From: Dioscorea cayenensis subsp. rotundata | Taxonomy: Eukaryota; Streptophyta; Magnoliopsida; Dioscoreales; Dioscoreaceae | Direction: 5' to 3' | Length of the DNA stretch: 64,000 bases | Assembly (NCBI RefSeq): GCF_009730915.1 | Contig: NC_052474.1 | Coordinates: forward strand, 2,887,501-2,951,500 | Shown here: positions 51,701-63,028 of the stretch, piece by piece | How the letters are laid out: each line of letters opens with the position of its first letter | Numbering within the stretch: position 1 is the first letter of the stretch | Translations under genes and position numbers: made by a program | Notes under the pieces: generated by a model | Seen by the model: only the letters and a program-made list of their open reading frames with translations | Told to the model about the DNA's origin: nothing | Databases searched by the model: none

Positions 51701-52696
51701 TTTATTAAAATAAGAAGAGTACGGAGAAATACAGCGATCTGAGATAACAAGAAGAACTAAAAATAAAAACGGTATGAAATCCTCACTAGAGATGGGAGAA
51801 CAACAAACAAAACAATAAAAAAAGTAGAGAGTGACCGTTATGAGTAGAGTTTTGTATCATTATTTTTATTTTATTAATTTAATTATTCAAAAGTCAATAA
51901 AATTAAACTTGTAAAATATGAAATCACACGTATCTTGGATTATCATATTCAGCCAATTTTACCATACATAGGCTTATGATCAACAGACTCAAAAAAACAA
52001 AAGGTATATAATTTATCCACACGTACGTATCAAAAAACTTTAAGAAAAGAGGAATAATAAGCATAATATAAATTACCTGAGTGAAATGGGCAAGCATCAC
52101 AATGAACTTCACACCCACAAAGAGCTGCCTTAAGAGATAAATGTAACTGGATGACCAAGACTTCATGATCTCCTCTCTTCTCCTTAATTCCAGTTGGGAA
52201 AACTTATGGAAGTAAGGGAACCTACTTGACATGCTCTTATAGCCACAAAGTATCAAAGTCCCATACCAAGTTGACAGCAACCACAGTCCCAACCTCAGCA
52301 AACCTAGCATCACATGCTGCAACTTCCCAGATAAATACACTCCAACCTGCTCACATTAAAACAGTCTCCAATCATATACATACAAACATTAATTAAGTAC
52401 TCATGAACACTTGCATGCAACCATATGGATAGATAGATACTCACTACTTCTGGAGTGCCAAGCATGGAAGCAGAAGTGGAGAAGAAGGTTTGGAGACTGG
52501 TACTATAATTTGCAGAGTTGAGCTGAATGGAGGGTAAGAAGGTGTCACTAATGGCAATGAGAGACTCCATCTCTCTAGCAGTAAGTTTGTTTACTGGAGG
52601 AGCTTGAGATACTCCATTGCTGAACCTTAAGGCAGCTTCAAGGTCTACTGACATCTCATCTGTTGATAACCTGTTTGGCATCTTAGCAACATCCAT
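48755..52696 (-). CDS. Long-chain fatty alcohol oxidase (FAO), GMC-type flavoprotein
   Basis: Three exons on the minus strand: 52445-52696, 52077-52346 and 48755-50510; about 758 residues, typical for plant FAO. The enzyme oxidises long-chain fatty alcohols to aldehydes with O2, releasing H2O2, and is membrane-associated through hydrophobic N-terminal segments (seen in exon 2: LLRLGLWLLSTWYGTLIL and LFVGVKFIVMLAHF). Exon 3 starts with the family block NPTWKAIGYCGPDPD. It then has the FAD-binding DVVVVGSGSGGGVVAGVLA ... VVVLEKG Rossmann motif, GGGSAINWSAS, and the C-terminal GMC block (SAHQMGSCRMG ... GLYVADTSVFPTALGVNPM). The ATG at 52696 is the first in-frame ATG after a TATA box. Exon 3 has one extra base at the CCC run 49167-49169 (plus strand), which separates two open frames that together cover the family sequence without a gap. 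Confidence 0.9.
50686..50717. repeat. Perfect 13-bp hairpin in FAO intron 2
   Basis: ACGGATGTTCTAT (50686-50698) and its exact reverse complement ATAGAACATCCGT (50705-50717) are separated by six bases. It may be the end or core of a small non-autonomous element: a partly similar GACATCCCTAGAATTC lies near 51050. Confidence 0.7.
51071..51107. repeat. Alternating purine-pyrimidine tract (TA)n-(TG)n-(CG)n
   Basis: About 36 bases of strictly alternating TA repeats, then GTGTG, then five CG repeats, inside FAO intron 2. Such tracts favour Z-DNA. CG repeats are rare elsewhere in the host part of this window. Confidence 0.75.
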
Positions 52697-52826
52697 AGCT
52701 TTGTTTAGAAGGATAGTTAGAAGAGTACACAAAGAAATAGACTATGTTTAGGGTTGTGTACTTAGAAGACTGAAATGGTATGTAAGGCTAGCAATATTGA
52801 AGTAGCTGCATGCGCATGTGTCTGTG

Positions 52827-52834
52827 TATATATA
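52827..52834 (-). promoter_or_regulatory. TATA box of the fatty alcohol oxidase gene
   Basis: TATATATA on the minus strand (context TTCTATATATACACAG) lies about 130 bp upstream of the ATG, giving a leader of about 100 bases that contains no upstream ATG. Confidence 0.6.
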
Positions 52835-54295
52835 GAAATAGAAATTAATTAAGATAGTGTTTTTTATGGATGGTGTAAATATGAGAGTTTTTGACTGAAT
52901 GGCAATGAGCAATGAGCAATGAGCAATGAGCAAAGGTTGGTGTGATGACTGCCAGAATATTAATGAGCTCTAACGCTCCATCCAACGCTTTGTCCTTTCT
53001 TCTACTCTCTGATCAATTGACTAGTTAGGTTTTGAGAGATTTGAAATCCATCTCTATTATATGGTTTCCTTTTAATTTGTTTGTGTACGCATGGTTCATG
53101 CACATGATTAGTTACAATTCATTTTTCCTGAAAAATGTCAAGTAAAAAGAATATATACAACTACAATGCAATAGATAGAACAAGTCGAGGAAGTATTGCT
53201 TCTTTGCTTACGTTGAAATAAACAACTAATTACGATAGATGAATCATTATTATTATTATTATTATTATTTTTAACAATGTATTATTATTGTTATTATTAT
53301 TTGAATAAATGTGAACAAACCACGTATCTTAACTAAACCAAATAATTATTAGTATGTGTATTAATTTTTGTAGTTAGCCATTATTATTTTGTGAAATTAA
53401 ATTCATTTCATATCCACTCAATCATTTTTTAAATAAAAATAAATTAAATTTATGTGGAGCGGAATTTAGTTTTATTTATAGATATCAATTATTGGTATTT
53501 TGTGATTGTCATTGAAACATTTAAATCGTTGATAGGGGAGGGACACCTAAAATTATAAACGTTAGTATTAATATTTTTTGCAATGAATAACTATTAATAT
53601 TGATTTCATTATCATGTTAGATGATAATTCATGTCACAGAAACTTAATTTGTCCGATATTAAAACTTGAAGTTTATATATAAGAAATTGATGGTAGTTAG
53701 GTTTTCTTTTTTTAATAAATTTTGACAAGGGCCGGTAGGCAGGTACAAAGGGGCCGGCGCACTGTCATATCTTCATTTCAAATAAATATAAAACTAAATA
53801 AATTGAAAAATCCATCAATCGAAAATTTATTATGGTGTGAAATCATGCACACATACATTTATATATACACACACGTATATATATACATGTGCATATATAT
53901 ATTAAAGAATGCATTAAAGATCAGAGACAAAGCCAACTTGGCAATGAGAAGCAAATCACACCAACCTTTCATTTTGATATTCCCAACACTGGCATGCAAA
54001 TAGTGATCATGTGCTATAATAAAACCATATATCTAAAATAATGTCACAGTACTGAGTACTTTTATTCCACTTTAAAACAACATATAAGGCTGCATGAATT
54101 CCAACACGGAGAGAGTCTCAGTATCAACACCGTCAAAGAAGCTCTATTTCACCATCACAAACCAATCACACACACACACTATATATACACACACACACAC
54201 ATGTCTATCTGACACATTCTTCAATTTTGGTCCACTGAATTCACTTCACAGGGACCAGTCATAGTATAATTCAATTATTGATCACTTTCTATATA
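52835..54295. other. Intergenic stretch upstream of the fatty alcohol oxidase gene
   Basis: No gene seen. A heptamer tandem repeat (AATGAGC, about five copies, 52903-52932) lies about 210-235 bp upstream of the FAO start. Further left there is a (TTA)n tract near 53246-53269, and (AC)n/(TA)n tracts near 53870-53900 and 54170-54200. Confidence 0.65.
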
Positions 54296-54304
54296 TTTAA
54301 TTTA
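54296..54304. repeat. 9-bp target-site duplication of the MULE (left)
   Basis: TTTAATTTA flanks the element on the left and is repeated exactly at 63876-63884. A 9-bp duplication is diagnostic for Mutator-like elements; the word is AT-rich, so the call rests on combination with the terminal inverted repeats. Confidence 0.78.
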
Positions 54305-54366
54305 GTAAAAATTGCTAAAAAAACCCTCTAAATTTGCAATATTACCAAAAACACCCCGTTAGTTTT
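54305..54366 (+). repeat. Left terminal inverted repeat of the MULE
   Basis: Compared without gaps with the reverse complement of 63814-63875, the outer 12 bases match at 9 positions (GTAAAAATTGCT against GGGAAAATTACT). Bases 25-62 match at 28 of 38 positions, including ACCAAAAACACCCC-like and TTAGTTTT blocks. The 12 bases between are not conserved. Confidence 0.75.
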
Positions 54367-55224
54367 GTTATCACATGACCTCTTTTTAAAGCTCATATTT
54401 TAAACACGAAAGCATGTAGCGGATGTCGATGGAGTGATTTTTCAAATTTTATGAGCGAAAAAATGCTTGCGTGGGGAGTCGTGCGTGCCGATTTTTTCGG
54501 TATGAGGAGGAAGTGGGGGTTCAGTGAGGGTAATCCCACGAGGCAATTCTTGGGCAGTTTACTTGTTTTTCTCGACTCGCGTCTTGACTTTTCCATTTCA
54601 GTGATCTCCGAAGTTGTCTCTCAGTATGCATCTACTGTAATTCTGACTTTTCCTTTTCAGGTATCTCGAAGGAGAAGTCCCACGCAAGTAGTTGGCGTTT
54701 CATCGGTTTCATGATCTAAAAGTATTGAGTATGGTTTTATGTTAACTATTCATTCTGAAAGAAAGATTTTTCGGTTTTGTTTTTGTGCTCTGTTTTTGTT
54801 GGAAGATATTGAAGTGCTGAGGGATTTCTCATTTGAGGGTTTTTGTTAGTCTGCGAGGCGATTTCTCGGCTAGGGTATTGTTTTGTTTTGCATTTTAGAT
54901 GCATATACACTATCGAAAATAGTTTTTCGATTGTTATGATTTATGTAATAATATTTATAATGTACATTTCACTTTCGTTTGATATGGTTGCGGTTCTGAA
55001 ATGAGGGTTTTACGTTTAAGAAATGAGATATTCTGGTTTAAAATTTTTGTTGTCTCTGTTTAATAAACTAGGTCTCTGTTTAACAATTGATATCTCTGTT
55101 TAGGCGGAAGGTTCTGGTTTAAAACCTTATATTTCCGCTTAAACATTTTGTGAATCTGCGTGTTGAATGTGTTGTTATTGTCTGAGGGCTTGTGGCTATG
55201 GCGGTCGAGCCTAGTTAATGGGCG

Positions 55225-58200
55225 ATGCTATTTGACAGCGTAGTGGAGACCTTAGGTGAATTGAAAGATAACATGACCCCTCGACGTCTGGGAGATCATC
55301 AGAAGGACACCGTTTCTGACATTCGTTGGTGGAAGCCATATACCCGAGAGAGGGCCCTTATTAATTCTCATTGCAAAAGTACGATGGCGACGCTAATAGT
55401 CGAGGGATCGGGAAAGCACTGCTGAGTTTTCGAGGCCTCAAGATGTGGCCCTCGTTCTTGAGTACTGCGTTATGATGGCGGCCGATGCGTGTTTAAGAAG
55501 AATAAAACCCAGCTCTGACGTTCGAGGGATGTATTTATAAAAACCTACGAGAGCAGCAGAGACTCCAGTCAAGGCGCTCTTGTGCGACTTGTTCGACGAG
55601 GGGGAAGAAGAAAATTTTTGTCAAACTCGATGGTGTACCTCAGTGGTGCAATCCTCTTCCCAAATATATCATGCTCGGTTCGAGGCGGATGCGTTGATTA
55701 TGTCGATGATCTACAGCCGTGGGCGATCTGCGTAGGCGCGGGCGGCGCACAAGTGGCTTATGGAGGACATTCCATGGCAGTTTGCTCGAGTCGCGAGATG
55801 AGATCTTGCAGGGGAAGACCACGACAGGGGTATATTAGAGGGTTGCTCGGTCGTGCTTACACGTACGGTTTCTAGGTGGCCGGAGCAGGGAAAAGAAAAG
55901 TCTGTTTCGTCGAGATCCCAAGAATCTTTGTCTACTGGTGAAAGTAGTTCTGGGAAGCAATGACGAGTGAAAACCAGTTGTCATCGCTCGAGAAGGAAGA
56001 GGTAATAAATCGTGAGACGATGTTTAACGAAGTCTTTAATGTTTAAACATATTATTCTAGCGTTTAACTTTATTATTCTGAGTTTAAAATTTGTTCATAA
56101 AGGTTTAAATATTTTGTTCTCCGTTTAAAATATATTCTATAATGTTTAAATATATAAAAACTCCGTTTAAATATAGTTTTTTATAGTTTTAAAAAGTGAA
56201 TGATTTCATTGAAAATTGTTTGGTTTCATATGTTGAGTTCTTGAAAGTGTGGTTCAGAGCGAATCTTTGAAGAAGAAATATTTATTGAGAGGCCAATCGG
56301 CGGATGGATGTTATTGCTCAAAACCACTTGCTCGAAGGCGGGGATAAGAGGCGGCCCTACATTACTCTGGCCTCAGCGCCCGTTCTCCTACTTCCGACCC
56401 TGCAGCGCGCGCGCATTCCTCAGCCGAGAGGCCCTCCCCTACCCACGCCAGTTGCGACAACCCCCTACCCGCGATGATGGCGGTCCCCGATTGTGGCAGC
56501 CCTCCGTGAGTGGCGGCCCTAGCGAAGCGACATTAGGCGAAGATGCCACTACGACTCTTATGCGCGTGCGGAATATTGTTGGCCAGAGGTTTCCTCGGCA
56601 GTCGCTCGTCGTGTTGAGAGCCTTGGAAGGATGTTCGCGATCATTGCGCCCGTTCCTCGAAAAATGAAGCACCCAAAGGTGACGAGGCGTCGAAATTTGA
56701 TGACGACGACGTCATCGAGGTGAGCCGTTTCAAGGCGGCCACATTCGAAGAGACTTGCGAAAAAGAGGAGAACAATACTTGCCTCTGTCTCCACGGTGAT
56801 GATGAAGACAATAGCAACACCATCGGTGATCATCTGTTGTTAGTCTGATCACCGTTGATGACATGGCCATGCGGTGGAGGACATCATAGATGATGTGGCC
56901 GTTGCCGCGATTGAGAAGATCGTTTACTCTCTTGTTAGCGAAATCCCTGACCACAATGGAGCCAGCTGTAGGAGTGCGGCATCAAAGATGAACACAATCA
57001 CTAAAGAACAAGAACAAGCTAAGGGTGTGTCTCCTGTTGATGTTGTTGCCAGTGGCACTGATTGGAAGATCGTTGAATGCATTGCCGTGGCCAAAGCGAT
57101 GCTTTGCGTCAGTAGGACAGCAATCAGCAACAGAAGAAGCATGTAAGGGTATGTCTGCGGTTGATGTTGTCGTCGATCCTGATCGTTGTCGGGACACGAT
57201 CCCACAACAACAACAACCATGTAAGGATGTGTGCTGCGGTTGATCTTTGTCGTCGTCGTCCCAGCGTGAAGCCGGACACAATCCCACAGACAACAACCAT
57301 GTAAGGATGTGTCTGCGGTTGATCGTCGCCCGTCCCCAGTCGAAGGAGATCTTTGCGGTCTTTGAACACCGTCAAGGCTCAACGACAATCCCCTATGAAG
57401 ATCCCGACCGAGGAACGAGAGAGATGATCAAGGTCAATCAACAATTGGACGAGACGGATCGGAAAGTCTTTATTCCGAAGAAGAAAAATTGGGTTGGCCA
57501 ATCACGTCTTAACAAATACGAGCAGGAGTTGATGAGGCTCTTCCTCAACTGCCGTATGGACAGGTAAGTTTAAAGTTTTTATGATAGTGTTTAAATGTTT
57601 ATATATTATCATTTAATTTATCTATTTAATGTTTAATTATTTATAATATCATTTGAAAATTGATAATATCATTTAAAGACTTACAATATGGTCTAATTAT
57701 ATATGTTATTATTTAACCTCGACCTTTGTGTCGTGTGGAAGAATAGCCATTTGTCGGCACTACAGCGGACAAATTATACACTACTTGAGGGGAAGGAGAT
57801 GGTCCGAGATAATGTGATGGGCGCTTTCGTATGTATAATACAAAAGTCGGTGAGCAAAGTGCCGTATCCTTCGGCAGCGCCTCCATCACATGACACTGGC
57901 TTGTTTATGTCAGCGAGGAAGGCACATGAAACTACTATGGCTATGATCCAGAGATCTGGTGCTGTGACTTGCATGAAGTTCAAAGTGTCATCCTCCGATA
58001 ATCATGAATGGCCACTTCTATGTCCTCGTCCTTGACAATGATAAACAAGAATACATGCATTATTCTTCACGTACGGCGAAGTGCGATAAAGGCCAGCTGG
58101 ACATAGTAAGTTCTTTAATAAATTATGTCCGATTAATAGTGTTTGGTATTTAATCGGTATTCTAATCTCAACTTGCGTATTTCGACGGAATCTATTACGA

Positions 58201-58391
58201 CATTTTGTGTCGATATGGAGTTCGATGAGTCGGCGACCTCAAAGTACCCACTAGTGCACGACATGGAAACCCCACGCCAAAAACAAGGAAGTGTCGATTG
58301 CGCCGTCTATGTCATGCGGTTTATCGAGCGAGTACTTTGGGGTGAAAAAGCTACGACTACCGATGACAGGGCGTTCCTTACACGAGATTAA
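55225..58391 (+). pseudogene. Decayed Ulp1-protease-like (Kaonashi ULP type) gene
   Basis: Coding fragments in several frames. Near 55610-55760 there is a degenerate block (YLSGAILFP ... VDYVDDLQPW) resembling the N-terminal domain of transposon-borne ULP genes (DUF1985-like; low confidence). 57345-57567 encodes a linker ending MDR before a spacer. 57719-57960 encodes WKNSHLSALQ ... VMGAFVCIIQKS. 57985-58110, in another frame, encodes PIIMNGHFYVLVLDNDK with the expected catalytic His. 58160-58391 encodes RQKQGSVDCAVYVMRFIE with the Gln and nucleophile Cys. C48 proteases cleave SUMO-like conjugates. The catalytic Asp position is not evident (HYSS where a DS pair is usual), and frame changes occur between blocks. 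AT-rich spacers rich in GTTTAAA, possibly introns, separate the fragments. Broken, probably inactive. Confidence 0.72.
57011..57325 (+). repeat. Coding minisatellite inside the Ulp1-like gene
   Basis: Imperfect copies of a 75-82 bp unit start near 57011, 57135, 57211 and 57293. The conserved core is CATGTAAGG(A/G)T(A/G)TGTCTGCGG TTGAT, followed in two copies by a GACACGATCCCACA-like end. In one frame the units encode CKGMSAVDVV / CKDV-type repeats with poly-Gln between. Small indels between copies break the frame. Confidence 0.7.
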
Positions 58392-58865
58392 AGTATGTTT
58401 CCGCATATTTAAGGAGGGAGGCGGGACGTGCGTGAGAAATAAGGGGGTCGTCGAGGCGGGTTAAATTTTGTTTTTCGAAGAGCAGGGACTTGTATATGTC
58501 AATGTCAATTTTGTTTTCGAATGTAAACCAAGACAAATTCAATTCATTGTTTTTGTTTTCGAAGAACATGACTTCTATATGTCAATGTAAATTTTGTTTG
58601 TTTTTCAATTGTAAAAGCGAGTTAAATTTCATTCGGTTTCATTTCATTGTTTAATTCTGATTAATCATTGTTTACATTTCAGTTTAATTGTTTAAATTTA
58701 CCATCTCTAGTTTAAATATCGGGTTTAAAATATTTAAAATTACAGTTTCTCTATTTAAATTAACACTGTCTCTGTTTAAATAAATGATAACACTGTAAAG
58801 AATAAGAGTTTAAATATGAAAAGTTGCCACTCAATTCAGATTGTTTCTCTTTAGAAGTCGACTTA

Positions 58866-60853
58866 TTTACGATGCCTAGTCGTGACAGTTTCATTGCAAG
58901 ATCTCGATTGTGTCCGGATCCATGGCGGCGGTACTGATGTAACTTCAGCGGACATCAAGCGCTGGCGACTCGATCCTCTTTTCCTCTGGGGCGCGTCTGG
59001 CTGCCTTCTCGTCAGCGGTGTCGCAAAGCGAAGCTCACGATTTTTAAATGCGAAGGTTTGTCGTTAGTCGGGTATGGGGAATATAGCTTCCTTATCGCCC
59101 GATTTGTAATTATCGACGGTGAAGTAAAGCGCTAATAAATTGATGAGCGTTGGTGTGCATGCGCATTATTGCCGTATAGCGTGTTTGTAAGGGATACCGT
59201 AAACTTGCCCTTGCCGGCGTGAACAAGTTACGATGGCGAGATCTCTGAGTTGTTGCTGATTTGGATCGATCGCTCGTAACGATCATCGACACAACGACCA
59301 ACGCGAAGATTTCGGCTATCCTCGACAATTATCTCTAACCCGAATGTATGTCCGAGCATAAAGTGAGGTCTCCCGTTTGTTACACTGCTCACGCCCCTTG
59401 CATAACATGCTGTCTTCGACTTGAACGACGACAAATAAGGTTAAACAAAGGCGATGATGGTTAAACAGATTGGTAAACTTGTTTTAAGCGAGTATGGTAA
59501 ATATTTAAGCGATTAAATTAATATTTAAAAGTCGAGGGCAATTTTAATTAAACAAATATGGAAATGTTTAAAAGGGTAACACTAAATGTTAAGTGTAAAT
59601 CAACATTCGCGAGACCTTATGGAGTCGACCATTTTCAGCATCGCGGTAAATGACGAGCTTCTTTGATCCAAGCATTGAGCGACTCCGCGACCTTTGAATA
59701 CATCTCACCCCAACGATCACGTGCGAACGAGATAATCGACCATGTGCCATATCCGATTTATTAATCAACCGGTGATGGCCTTGGGTAATGTGGCTGCGGT
59801 TCATTCAGCGGTGTCATTGAATTCTTTAGGCGTGGATGCCCTACCGAATCGCGAAAAGCATATAAACCGAGCACTCCTCCCTCAATGCCTTCCCAAGTCC
59901 GACATTGGCTTTCATAAAATTAGCCTCCAAATATCGAAGACAGTATGCATGTGGCGAAGAAGGGAAGACTCTCGCAATTGTGTTCACAAGGCCCTCACGA
60001 AAGTAATTATCTCATTATAACTTGGATATGAACCAAGTCTAATTGGTGTCGGTCTCATTGTCGACTATACCGAAGGCGACGTGGAAAAAACCATTGTTTC
60101 CATCTTTCCTGCTGGCACCCAAGAGTGTAGCCCCGATACTTTCCAAGGAGGTGAGTACCATCAAGAAAGCTATGACGACCGCAAGCCCTCTTGAATCCCA
60201 CAATACACCTGTTTGAAAGAAAAGAATGCACATTTAAAACGATCACCATCTCTTTCCACGATCGCAACGCTGCCGGGGTTTGTTTCAACCACCTTATCTA
60301 CATACCAAAGCAACAAATCGTAGCTGGAGATGTCACTGCCGTCGAGGACCACCCGGGCATGCTCTTTTCCCAATCAAACCTGCTTGTATGGTATGTGGAC
60401 ACCATGTTCCCGGAACATGTCCTTCTGAATGTCGATGGCCTTGTACAAGGGTCGGTCCTTGAGCTTTTGAATCACTCATGCGTTTACCCATTTTTTGGAC
60501 GCTTTCGCATTTGACGTCGATCCTATTCCACCACCGCAAGTGTGTGACGGGTTGATTGTCTTGATTTTGAAAGTATTTTTATTATACTCTTTTGATGCAT
60601 GAAAGCGCCAATGACAACCATCGACAGCGGATTCCACAGTCACCCGATGTTTTTCGTTCTTTATGAATTTGAAGTCAAAATTCCGTTTGATTGCAAAATT
60701 TTGAAGTACGTCCCTGAAATATTCAACACCTTCAAAACATTGTCCGATATCCAACGACAGCACTTCAGAATGATCTGACGAGGAAGGAAGACATCCTATA
60801 CCGTCAGGGTCACCATGGGGTTGAACGGGAGCCCTCGCAGAATCTGAATTCAT
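58866..60853 (-). pseudogene. Decayed mudrA-type MULE transposase
   Basis: Read from 60853 leftward. 60853-60480: N-terminal Mutator DNA-binding domain (GVEYFRDVLQNFAIKRNFDF ... GCHWRFHASKE ... HTCGGG). 60475-60180: linker (QKLKDRPLYKAIDIQKDMF, EHARVVLDGSDISSYDLL). 60170-60010: catalytic domain start (FLDGTHLLGKYRGYTL, then VAFGIVDNETDTN). 60000-59830: ARVFPSSPHAYCLRYLEANF. About 59750-59650: RWGEMYSKVAESLNAWIKEARHLP. About 59220-59060: SWIM-type region (GIPYKHA where GIPCKHA is expected, then EAIFPIPD). About 59000-58866: basic tail. TGA codons at 60476-60478 and about 60374-60376, a TAG near 60029 and several frameshifts interrupt it. The order of domains matches MURA exactly, so identification is firm and inactivity is clear. 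Confidence 0.85.
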
Positions 60854-61570
60854 GCCAACACTTCAGTTAAATGAAAAGATCAATATGTTATCATGAGAAT
60901 AGGCTGCATTTAAGTGATAAAGTAAATATTTAAACGTTAAAATTAAATAGTTAAAGCAAAGTGAACAATTAACTTAAATGAATAGTATAAGATTTTTAAC
61001 CCAGATGGTGACATACTTAATCAATAATGAACCTATACAATTGGATCAAATAAAAGAGAAAGAACTTCTAACGAGTAAAACTCGTTTTTCATTAGAGATT
61101 CGACAGATGGCACGTTATCTCGTCTCGACAACAAGACCAACTACTGCTAGCATTTGAAGATCGAGTCGCACGACACATCCATTGGAAGTCAACATCGTTT
61201 TCTATTGGACAAAACCGCTTTTATATCCATCGTATGTGATAAACTTCACTCTGACAGGGAAACTTGAGACCCCGATTGCTCACATATCTCGACTAACACC
61301 AACTCCCAAGAAGTCGAGTAGTGAACATTAGCACTCTTCCCTCCTGTTGTATCTAGCAATACCACAAAAACTCTCCATAATATATCGGCCAAAAACCAAA
61401 TCATACAAACCAAATGAAAAGAAGAACGAAAAGAAGAAGAAAAAGAAGAAGATGTAAAGAACAAACAATGAATCGAAAAGCGAGTGCGATTGTACGCATA
61501 GAGGTTAGACTAGGCGTGATGTGATTGGGCGGTATTTTTCCTCCATCCCAAGGGCAAAAAAAGGAAATAT
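60853..61570. repeat. Subterminal block of the MULE, internal copy
   Basis: Direct-repeat partner of 63029-63735, offset about 2.17 kb. Shared landmarks include TGCCAACACTT, GAAAAGATC(A/G)ATAT, GATTCGACA, TCTCGACAACAAGA, GAAGAT.GAGT.GCAC, AAATCAAC-like and AACTTCAC blocks, the AGAAGAAGATGTAA-like block, and GTGATTTG...AAGGGCAAAAA. Its left edge coincides with the putative start codon of the transposase, so it corresponds to the transposase leader and promoter region. Confidence 0.8.
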
Positions 61571-61639
61571 ATGTCACCTGTCATGAGGAAGCCATATTAT
61601 CATCAGCTCGAATAAAAGTTCTCACTCTTTATTATGAGT

Positions 61640-62120
61640 CTCGCTTTAAAGCGTCGAGTTTTTTATGTTTAAACCGATACATATAGTGTTTAAAATAACG
61701 GTTAATTGTTTAAATAAATTCTATATCATTTAAATAATATGTAAATCGTTTAAATATAGTGATTTAACTGTTTTAAAATATATGTTATTGTTTAAATTAA
61801 ATGTTTTTCACTCGACATCAGCGTTGAAGATGGGTACCTCCTGGGTCACTGTTTAAACATCTTTATGTATTTGCTTAAATACCGTTGTCATTGTTTAAAG
61901 AGTAAATCGATTATTGTTTAACTTTTTGTTTTGTTTACAATGCCCTTTTTTATTTCTCAAATTGTTTTTACTATATCTCTGTTTAAATATCACAAGTTAT
62001 CACAAGTTGACACTCAAATAAGTTTGTCTGTTTAAAAAATTTAAACATTTACAATGGAGAATCTGATTAAATATCAGAAGTTCACACTCAAATAAGCTTG
62101 TTTCATTTAAAATAAAACAT
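61640..62120 (+). repeat. AT-rich spacer built of GTTTAAA words (best example)
   Basis: Many copies of GTTTAAA or close variants at irregular 15-40 bp spacing. Similar spacers occur at about 55060-55150, 56020-56200, 57565-57720 and 58640-58830 in the same orientation, and at 59430-59590, 60890-60990, 62380-62440 and 63080-63230 as TTTAAAC/TTAAAC. The word is rare in this density outside the element. Confidence 0.75.
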
Positions 62121-62445
62121 TTACAACATTTACAACGTCTTCTCGGACCTTGGACACTCGCGAGTCGACCCTCGTTCGTTTATTAAGATTTCGGTTTGAC
62201 TCACCAAGCATCTGTACATTCGAATGCTTACGGCGGTTGCATAACATGCGCATCAACTTAAACCTGCACAACGTAGAACTCAACACATCAAAAAAGGTTA
62301 AGCAAACACATTCATAAAAACGTCTATTAATCAATGTGTCATGGTCTGACTTAAGCGAAGATCCTGAGAGTTAAACACATAAAGTAATATTTGTACACTA
62401 ACGAAAGGTTCTTAAACGGTAAGAACAATTCTCAAGTGATAAATA

Positions 62446-62735
62446 TCAACTCCGTCTTAAAGGATGTTTCATGATCTTCCTCCTCTAGAGAATCCTCCGT
62501 AATCACGCAATAAGTGAAAAACTTTCTTTTTCTTACCCAAGTCGAAATGCCCGGCTTAATTGCTTGCCCGTCGTCCATCTACTGGAGAATCCTCCGTATT
62601 CGAGGCGATTATGCGGGAATTTCACTGGGCAAGAAAGAATAGTTTAACTTATGGCGTGATTACTGGCGATGATTCTCAAGATGAGGAGGATCATGAGACA
62701 TCACTTTAAGATAGAGTTGATCTTGAATTTTCGAT
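62446..62735. repeat. Large imperfect palindrome inside the MULE
   Basis: The left arm from 62446 (ATCAACTCCGTCTTAAAGGA, then TCATGATCTTCCTCCTC, GAGAATCCTCC, GTAATCACGC, ATAAGT) matches the reverse complement of the right arm ending near 62725 (ATCAACTCTATCTTAAAGTG, TCATGATCCTCCTCATC, GAGAATCATC, GTAATCACGC, ATAAGT). Arms are about 110-120 bp and the centre is about 45 bp near 62590, where GGAGAATCCTCCGTA recurs. Confidence 0.8.
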
Positions 62736-63028
62736 CCGACTTCGATGAATATCATACACAAGAAGCGAGATGAGGAGGAGGAGGATGAGGGACGGCGAGG
62801 GAGTGGTTGTCCATGGGAAGGGTTCTTCCTTGTCATTTATGGTGTAAAAGTCCATCAGCGGGTTGACGCTTCAGTATCCGAGAAAAAGTGAAACGCATAA
62901 AGTGGACCGAGATTGATCGATCACAACGAGCGGGTATTCGGATATTTATATTCTTGCTGCATAAGAATTAATGTCAGCTCGTTAATTCTTGACTGCACGG
63001 ATACTATAACTTCTGCCATCTTCCACCT

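Noticed and set aside
52697..52732. Longer N-terminus for the fatty alcohol oxidase
   Set aside because: That start codon is TTG. The first ATG after the predicted transcription start is at 52696.
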